Below are positions 5,189 through 10,665 of a stretch of DNA of 10,665 nt, in pieces. The stretch covers positions 2,658 to 13,322 of the forward strand of contig CAJUQB010000100.1 of NCBI GenBank assembly GCA_910588285.1. The letters are read 5' to 3'. Made by a program: the position numbers and the translations under genes. The notes under the pieces are model-generated. The model searched no databases, was not told the DNA's origin, and saw only the letters and a program-made list of their open reading frames with translations. The DNA comes from an uncultured Lachnospiraceae bacterium. Lineage in GTDB: Bacteria; Bacillota; Clostridia; Lachnospirales; Lachnospiraceae. Each line of letters starts with the position of its first letter. Positions within the stretch are counted from its first letter, which is position 1.

Positions 5189-6715
5189 CTAGGCCTGATG
5201 GCTCATGCGCTTCTTTACTACCAGAAGGACAACTGCGCCAACTACCAGGATGCCGCCTACCACGTAGAAGATTGTGGTACCGATTCCACCGGTGGAGGGA
5301 AGCTCTGTTCCGGTCTGGTTCATTACTGCAAGACCGCCTTGGCCATAGATATCACCATTCATGCTTACTTCATCTGATTTATCTGCAATCGTGAAGGATT
5401 GACGTTCCGATAATTTATTGTATCCGTCCGGAGCCTTTGTCTCCTCCAGCCAATAGGTCCCATTCCCAAGTCCTTTGATTGTTACATTTCCTGCTTCAAT
5501 CGTGGTGGTCGTTGTATCCTCTGCATCTTCAGCGATTGCCAAACGATAGGTATCGCCTTCTTTTACGAGCTTAATTGCTTCCCCACCTTCCGCAGTGGTG
5601 TACAATTCAAATTCTGCCCCTGTTAACAGCTCCTTATCGCCATCTACCTTCACAAGACCGAACTTATAGGTGTAGGTTTTTGTCTGATCGCTTCCTCCAT
5701 CAATATCATGATTTTCACCATATTTGAGCTGTACATCATTGGTATTTCCATTGCCGGCAATCACAGCATCTTTGTTTAAAACAGCAGAATACGTGATTAC
5801 GATCTTGTCATCTGCCTTCAGGGAATCGCAAAAGTCCTGTGAAAACACAACTTCAAAGGTACATGGATCATCGGCTTCGCTGCCAGGAGCAACAACCTGA
5901 TAGTTATAGTACGCGGCATCTACCTCTGTTCCGTTTAATTCAACCTTAACGCTGTCGTTAACGAAGGTTAATCCGGAACTCATTTTATCATGCATCACAT
6001 AACCTTCTGCGCCACTCTTCGGTACAGAAATGGTAGCCCTAAATTCCACTGTATCGCCAATATTTGCTGTGCTCTGCTCCCCCCAACGATCCTCTTCCGT
6101 CTCGTTTTCCTTGAGCTCTTTCTTTTCATCCTTTACCTCTTTCTCAATAGAAGGGCCTTCATTCTTATCTTCAATATTCTGAGTGGGGTTCGTAGTGGTT
6201 AATACACATAACGTACCCACGGTCGAATCTACCAGGTAATATCCCAAGGGTAACTCGGGGAATGCTACGTTTTCTCCTCCTGCCACTTCTGTACCATCTG
6301 CTGCAATACCATTGTTTTTTGCATATTGCAATGCCAATTTGGCAAGCTCTGCTGCCCTTGAATCCGTATTCTCACCAACCCAGCTTACATATCCGTCTTC
6401 ATTTGCTTTTGCATAAGCCTGCGCTTCAGTTGTAGCAAAAAAAGCTTGCCACTTCTCAGCCACTTTATAAGAATAAGAATCGGTAGTGCTGTTAAAGCTC
6501 TCCAAATCAAATATTCTATAAATGGCATAGGTCTGCCCCTCAATGGTGTTATTGATTGTGATTGATCCCCTGGTGTTCGCACTTGTCCCCTGGGTAGTAG
6601 CCGTAGGTGTATCCTCTCCCTCCGGTTGCGTAGCCGATACAGTCATCACCATAGCCAGCATCATCACCAATGCCAGCAGGATACTGCTAAATCGTTTCAT
6701 TACTTTCATTTTCAT
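5189..6715 (-). CDS. Major (backbone) pilin, SpaA/FimA type, LPSTGG-anchored
   Basis: A 508-residue pilin. Signal peptide 1-28 (ending VSA). The N-domain includes YAIYRIFDLESF (63-74) and LPLGYYLVDSTVGTLC (155-170). Lys192, in PSIEKEV (188-194), sits where these pilins carry the lysine used for inter-subunit linkage; this is inferred from position. A middle beta domain (about 212-340) follows, then a CnaB domain (about 350-455) with the E-box YWLEETKAPDGY (421-432, Glu425), which promotes an intramolecular isopeptide bond. The C-terminus has LPSTG at 472-476, a hydrophobic helix and tail KKRMSHQA. The start at 6715 has GAGGAG five bases upstream; ATGs two and five codons further in are possible but less well placed. 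It lies 78 bases after the adhesin and before signal peptidase and sortase, the usual order of a sortase pilus cluster. The strongly charged stretch at about 191-211 is unusual. Confidence 0.95.
   Translation of the reverse strand: MKMKVMKRFSSILLALVMMLAMVMTVSATQPEGEDTPTATTQGTSANTRGSITINNTIEGQTYAIYRIFDLESFNSTTDSYSYKVAEKWQAFFATTEAQAYAKANEDGYVSWVGENTDSRAAELAKLALQYAKNNGIAADGTEVAGGENVAFPELPLGYYLVDSTVGTLCVLTTTNPTQNIEDKNEGPSIEKEVKDEKKELKENETEEDRWGEQSTANIGDTVEFRATISVPKSGAEGYVMHDKMSSGLTFVNDSVKVELNGTEVDAAYYNYQVVAPGSEADDPCTFEVVFSQDFCDSLKADDKIVITYSAVLNKDAVIAGNGNTNDVQLKYGENHDIDGGSDQTKTYTYKFGLVKVDGDKELLTGAEFELYTTAEGGEAIKLVKEGDTYRLAIAEDAEDTTTTTIEAGNVTIKGLGNGTYWLEETKAPDGYNKLSERQSFTIADKSDEVSMNGDIYGQGGLAVMNQTGTELPSTGGIGTTIFYVVGGILVVGAVVLLVVKKRMSHQA
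5288..5302 (-). other. LPSTG sorting motif of the major pilin
   Basis: Codons for Leu-Pro-Ser-Thr-Gly, followed by Gly, a hydrophobic helix and a KKR-containing tail. This is a canonical cell-wall sorting signal and the expected cleavage site of the class C sortase encoded downstream. Confidence 0.95.
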
Positions 6716-6793
6716 GTTATCTCCTCTCTTTATTTGATAGATTTATAATGGGCTCCAATGTCTGCGTATCATAACCGATTGCGTTATGGAGGT

Positions 6794-9700
6794 CTAGTTC
6801 TGATTCCTCCTTTCCCGCCTGCGCTTCCATTGGTATCCATACATCAAGCCGGCTGCGGTTACCGCAATCCCGCCGAATGTATACTGAATTACTCCAAAGC
6901 CTCCTGTTTTGGGAAGCTCTAAGCTGGTGTGGTTGGTATATTTCACTGTTACCGCATTACGATTCCCTTCCTCCACGGTACCTGAAACTATGTTTCCGTC
7001 ATTTTCTACGACTGTGCCATTTACTGATATTGACGCATGGTATCCCTTTTCCTCTGACTCTGTTATGGTATATGTTGTGCCAATAGGTAAATATTTTACT
7101 TCAAGATACTCTCCATGTTTTAATTCAATTGATTTCCGTTCTCCATCATCAGAATACAACATGCCATTTTCAAAATAGCCACTATCAACCACAATTCCTT
7201 GAAGAGTACCAATCACATAAGGATATTTATTTGTTTCATTAATATTTAATTCAAATTCAAATCCCTTTGTGTCATCAATCGGCCCATCTACTTCTTTCTC
7301 CACTCGCAGAGTGCGGCTGGTAGTTCCAACTGTGGCTGAAGAAACTGTCGGCAATGTAAATTGCATATAGCAGGTAGATCCCGATGCACCACGTTCTGTA
7401 TAGAACACGTCAAGCATATGTGTACTACCACTCCCCTTTGGAAGATAATCCCACAGATCCACATATTCACCGTTCGAACTGTGAACACCACCAATATCAC
7501 AAATTAGCTGTCCATCCAAAAACAACCACATATCATCATCACCAAAGAAATAATATTCCAACGGGCCTGTATAATCATCAGTATACTCAAACTCTAATGC
7601 AAACTGCATGCCAAAATAGGAATTATGATCCCCTCCATCATCACTAACTGGAAAAGTTCCCTCCTTTTCGCCATGAAACTTCCTATTACTTTCAAGGCTA
7701 GTTGCTCCAAACTTAAGATCATGCGTATCTTTACCATAAGTCGCCTCCGAAGAATCCATTGGCCAAAAATTATTTGTGTATAGCTTTGTTTGTAAATTAC
7801 TAAAATACTCCAAATCAGTAACAGAGGTTCCCTGTACAGATGAAAAAGTATAGGTATCTCCTACCCGGTTAAAATTCAGTGACCAGTTGTCTATCGCATG
7901 CTTCCCTTCCGCTGCTCCTTCATTAAATAAATTAGGTGCAATAATACCATCTGCATAGCGAATGGTTCCATCTGCATTTAACCCTGTGACAATTCCATAG
8001 GTGCATCCATGACCTCTAGGGCCATTAGGTTTCCAGGATGCTGCACCAGGTTCTCCTGCATAAAAACCCCCATTTGCTACATTTGCCATATTTATTGTCT
8101 GACCATCCCAGGTTGTACTTCCTAATCCTGACCCTATATTGTTATTACCAAAGGCTAGCTTCGTGCCAGTTCCTTTTCCTTCATAATTACCCGGACTATT
8201 AATTCCCTGCTCTTTTGTCTTTGCATAATATTGTCCATTTCCCTGGGACGATGTATTCTGAGCATTCTTTAATTCAGAATCCGTGTAAATATTTCCGTCC
8301 GTAACATCATAGTCATAAAACATGGCTTCATTGTTATAGTTCCCCTTTGTAGGTTCATATGCTAAGCGAATCACGGTACTCCCATCCGCTTTAATCTGAA
8401 TTGTATGATCATCCGCTGACGCACTGCTATAACCGAATTTTATCTGGGAAGGATTATCATAGATATCCCAATTTTCTCTTTGAATTTCCTCCCCTTCTCC
8501 TTCAGCTGTCTTTCCTTCCTTTAGTACCCAGACCTCTTTTAGGGCAAATCTCATGTTTTGTGACAAGATATTTACATTGGACAGATTCGGTGCTTCGTAA
8601 AACTCAAATGATCTTTCTTTAAAGAATTCCTTCAACACAGGCTCCTCACCTGTCTTAATTTGATATTTACCGCCTGCTGTCGCTTCTAATAAAACATACT
8701 TGAACACAGAAGAGACGCCATTCTGTGGTAATACTGCACTGGTACCGCCATTTGCCTTGCTTGACGTATCAATCAAGCCAATCATCGGATTCGATGCATC
8801 AAATGCATCTGCTGTCTGGACTTCATCTCGATAAGCATAATATTGTACTGTATACTTTGGCCCATCTACTTGTGAATACCCAATAGCTGCAATATCATTC
8901 TGGAGATTCTCTGCCTTCATTACCAGCGCAGTATTGCATTCCGCTGATATATTTCTGGTATCTGCAACCTCATACCCGGCTCCATTACTTTTTATCAGGG
9001 AAACAATCTGACTTTCTTTCTCTACACTGCCACTCTCTTGCATCAAATCTTCTGATGATAATTGCTCACCGATTACAGTATCTTCTCCTGAATCTCCTTC
9101 TCCAGTTGTCCTTTCTTCTCCTTCTACAACATTCCGCTCTGACTGTGTGTTAACTGTATCATCCGTTCTCTTTACGGTTTCATCGGAGATTGTCTCCCCC
9201 TCTTCAAGCGTATCCCCCTCTGGCATTTCCTGCGCTTCTCCCGATTCTCCCTGAATATCTTCATCCACTTCAGATGCCTGAACTGCCTTCTCTTTCAGGG
9301 CAACCTCCACTCGGATATCACATTCAGAAATATCAAGAGGAACATCCTGATAAATCAGACTATAGTGCATCACAGACAACTCCAATAGTTTACCATTTCC
9401 GCTATCCTTCTTAGCGAACTCCTGGATTTCTTGGTATGCCTCATCCTCCTGTCCCAGAAACTGCAGTTCCATTTTTACATCATCTACATTCAGCTTCTCA
9501 GGCTCTTTTTCCTGGGGTTGGTCAACTTCATTTCCAGAATTCTGTCCATCCTGGGAATTGTCCTGGGTCTGGACTTCATCCTTTTTTGAATTTTCTGCTT
9601 CGCCAGTTCCTGCAGCCTGCCCTTCATCAGGCTTGTCAGACGCTTCGGCTTCCCCTTGTACTCCGGCGTCATCGGCTGCTGTAGCATCCGGCTCCTGTGC

Positions 9701-10665
9701 ATCCGGCTCTTCGGGATTTGTATCCGGCTTCTGTGTATCTGTCCCCTCTTGGACTTCTCCATCCGCACCTGGGGCCTCTTCTTCCCCATTTCCCTCTTCG
9801 TTGTCCCCGTTAGGTTCCTCCGTCTTAGCTTCCACAGGCATCTCCGCTGTAGCCGTACCTGTCACTCGCAGGGTCAGCCGGAAATCATCATTTTCATATA
9901 GGAAGGAATCCTGCAATTTGTAGCTGACTGTCTCTGTCTTAGGCTCCTCCTCCGCTCCGTCCGGATTCTCCCCATTATCTCCGTTTTCTTCACCGGAGCC
10001 CTCCGGATTCTCCCCCGCAGGCTCTTCTTCCGGCTCCCCGATCACAATCATGAATTTTGAAAATGCACTGGAATCAAAGCTTACGCTCAGCTTTCCGTCC
10101 TTCTCCATAACATTGGATCCCTGAATGGCCTCCGGGCCGTTCTCGCCGTAATGGATTACCGTAACCGGCGCGCCCGGGGCAACCTGCTGGCCTTCCGGCA
10201 GCTGTACGGTGATGGTCACTACCCCTGTTGGCTCGATTTCCTGCCCATCTACAAAAAATCCAATGGTATAGGACATTTTTGCGGAGGGCTCTTTCTCTCC
10301 CAGGAGCGCCTGGACTGCCTCAGCCTCGGCCGGATCCGCCTCGGCATCCTCAGCTGCCGGCTGCACCACCAGCTCCGCTTCCTCCGGAATGCCGGCATCC
10401 TCATTATAGGAAGCCGTCACCTTAATTGCTTCATCCTCATATACCTTCTGGAACTGTTTCTCTTCCGGCTCCTGCGGTTCTCCAGGCTCTGTCTCTCCCT
10501 CCGGGGCTTCCCCGCCTTCTGCCAAGCCAGCTTCTCCCTCAGCCGGATCGTCTTCTCCCTGGCCTTCTTCCCCTTCTGCCGGATTGTCTTCTCCCTGGCC
10601 TTCTTCGCCCTCGGCTAACTGCTGATCCTTGTTCGCCTCATTCAGCTGGTCAACCTCTTCTCCGG
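6794..10665 (-). CDS. Giant LPXTG-anchored adhesin with fibro-slime domain (5' end missing)
   Basis: The reading frame is open to the right edge (first full codon ends at 10663) and gives 1289 residues; the signal peptide and true start are outside. A TTG at 10525 is in frame but has no claim as the start. Layout, by base position: acidic tandem repeats (10544-10615); a beta domain with YEDEAIKVTASYNEDAGIPE and FSKFMIVIG (about 10040-10450); a second beta domain (about 8830-9930) broken by two acidic inserts; the fibro-slime/PA14-like core (about 7340-7790) with FFGDDDMWLFLDGQLICDIGG; a Cna-like stalk domain (about 6930-7320) starting RVEKEVDG; then LPKTG (6902-6916), a membrane helix and tail KRRRERRNQN. 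Placed first before the backbone pilin, it is probably the pilus tip adhesin. Its ligand, protein or carbohydrate, cannot be told from sequence. Confidence 0.93.
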   Translation of the reverse strand, partial: GEEVDQLNEANKDQQLAEGEEGQGEDNPAEGEEGQGEDDPAEGEAGLAEGGEAPEGETEPGEPQEPEEKQFQKVYEDEAIKVTASYNEDAGIPEEAELVVQPAAEDAEADPAEAEAVQALLGEKEPSAKMSYTIGFFVDGQEIEPTGVVTITVQLPEGQQVAPGAPVTVIHYGENGPEAIQGSNVMEKDGKLSVSFDSSAFSKFMIVIGEPEEEPAGENPEGSGEENGDNGENPDGAEEEPKTETVSYKLQDSFLYENDDFRLTLRVTGTATAEMPVEAKTEEPNGDNEEGNGEEEAPGADGEVQEGTDTQKPDTNPEEPDAQEPDATAADDAGVQGEAEASDKPDEGQAAGTGEAENSKKDEVQTQDNSQDGQNSGNEVDQPQEKEPEKLNVDDVKMELQFLGQEDEAYQEIQEFAKKDSGNGKLLELSVMHYSLIYQDVPLDISECDIRVEVALKEKAVQASEVDEDIQGESGEAQEMPEGDTLEEGETISDETVKRTDDTVNTQSERNVVEGEERTTGEGDSGEDTVIGEQLSSEDLMQESGSVEKESQIVSLIKSNGAGYEVADTRNISAECNTALVMKAENLQNDIAAIGYSQVDGPKYTVQYYAYRDEVQTADAFDASNPMIGLIDTSSKANGGTSAVLPQNGVSSVFKYVLLEATAGGKYQIKTGEEPVLKEFFKERSFEFYEAPNLSNVNILSQNMRFALKEVWVLKEGKTAEGEGEEIQRENWDIYDNPSQIKFGYSSASADDHTIQIKADGSTVIRLAYEPTKGNYNNEAMFYDYDVTDGNIYTDSELKNAQNTSSQGNGQYYAKTKEQGINSPGNYEGKGTGTKLAFGNNNIGSGLGSTTWDGQTINMANVANGGFYAGEPGAASWKPNGPRGHGCTYGIVTGLNADGTIRYADGIIAPNLFNEGAAEGKHAIDNWSLNFNRVGDTYTFSSVQGTSVTDLEYFSNLQTKLYTNNFWPMDSSEATYGKDTHDLKFGATSLESNRKFHGEKEGTFPVSDDGGDHNSYFGMQFALEFEYTDDYTGPLEYYFFGDDDMWLFLDGQLICDIGGVHSSNGEYVDLWDYLPKGSGSTHMLDVFYTERGASGSTCYMQFTLPTVSSATVGTTSRTLRVEKEVDGPIDDTKGFEFELNINETNKYPYVIGTLQGIVVDSGYFENGMLYSDDGERKSIELKHGEYLEVKYLPIGTTYTITESEEKGYHASISVNGTVVENDGNIVSGTVEEGNRNAVTVKYTNHTSLELPKTGGFGVIQYTFGGIAVTAAGLMYGYQWKRRRERRNQN
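6902..6916 (-). other. LPKTG sorting motif of the adhesin
   Basis: Codons for Leu-Pro-Lys-Thr-Gly, followed by Gly, a hydrophobic segment and the basic tail KRRRERR. It is canonical and compatible with the same sortase as the pilin motif LPSTG. Confidence 0.95.
9012..9285 (-). repeat. Acidic low-complexity insert 2 in the adhesin
   Basis: About 90 residues rich in Glu, Asp, Gly, Ser and Thr lie between DIRVEVALKEKAVQ and IVSLIKSNGAGYEV. As with the first insert, recognisable beta-type sequence flanks it on both sides. Confidence 0.6.
9495..9829 (-). repeat. Acidic low-complexity insert 1 in the adhesin
   Basis: About 110 residues are dominated by Glu, Asp, Gln, Asn, Pro, Gly and Ala, including the short repeat EPDAQEPDA. 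The insert separates beta-strand-like sequence before it (DDFRLTLRVTGTATAEMPVE) from sequence after it (LNVDDVKMELQFLGQEDE), so it looks like a disordered loop within a domain. Confidence 0.65.
10544..10615 (-). repeat. Two 36-base tandem repeats encoding an acidic 12-residue unit
   Basis: Units at 10580-10615 and 10544-10579 encode AEGEEGQGEDNP and AEGEEGQGEDDP, matching at 32 of 36 bases by hand count. A third, partial copy (AEGEAG) follows. They lie near the N-terminal side of the adhesin and could vary in copy number. Confidence 0.85.

Noticed and set aside
6716..6793. Possible internal promoter (TATAAA-like element) before the major pilin
   Set aside because: No acceptable -35 hexamer lies 16-18 bases upstream, and the AT-rich string alone is not enough. 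The gap holds the pilin ribosome site and a weak 5-base inverted repeat.
10523..10525. TTG as the start of the adhesin
   Set aside because: The frame stays open upstream to the window edge with the same acidic repeat sequence, and there is no signal peptide at this point. The true start is outside the window.
10151..10618. 155-codon plus-strand open frame with repeated LSLARIVFSLAFF-like sequence
   Set aside because: The repeats are the antisense reading of the acidic tandem repeats in the adhesin; nothing else supports a gene.

Overview
This window is one stretch of a surface-fibre (pilus) locus from a Gram-positive anaerobe. It is most likely a gut Clostridia of the Lachnospiraceae type. 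The signs are LPXTG sorting signals, a class C sortase, strong GGAGG ribosome binding sites, SipW-type (TasA/camelysin-like) secreted proteins and very acidic surface-protein linkers. The species is an inference; no housekeeping gene or RNA gene is present to confirm it. All nine genes lie on the minus strand, so transcription runs from right to left. The promoter and the 5' end of the first gene lie beyond the right edge, and the operon continues beyond the left edge.

In transcription order: (1) a giant LPKTGG-anchored adhesin with a fibro-slime (PA14-like) domain, 5' end missing (6794-10665); (2) a SpaA/FimA-type major pilin with an E-box and LPSTGG (5189-6715); (3) a signal peptidase I homologue whose nucleophile position carries Asn instead of Ser (4515-5093); (4) a class C, pilin-polymerising sortase (3471-4391); (5) a SpaA-like secreted protein with no sorting signal (2315-3493); (6) and (7) two different SipW/TasA-type secreted proteins (1785-2300, 1011-1778); (8) a TasA-like protein with a degenerate sorting signal, VVKTGD, plus a membrane anchor (191-997); (9) the first 63 residues of a secreted protein starting like an InlB/MucBP-type repeat protein (1-189).

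The right half (genes 1-4) is a recognisable sortase-pilus module: tip adhesin, backbone, pilus signal peptidase and sortase. The left half (genes 5-9) is packed tightly (overlap of 23 bases, then gaps of 14, 6, 13 and 1 bases) and looks like a TasA/camelysin-type fibre module with its own anchored member. The most interesting reading is that one operon builds two kinds of surface fibre, or a hybrid of them, helped by a signal peptidase homologue that may be a chaperone rather than a protease.

The gaps are short. The two longest, 95 bases after the major pilin and 123 bases after the signal peptidase, both hold inverted repeats that could tune expression of the downstream genes. No tRNA, rRNA, CRISPR array, insertion sequence, origin or attachment site was seen, and no stretch over 300 bases lacks a gene.
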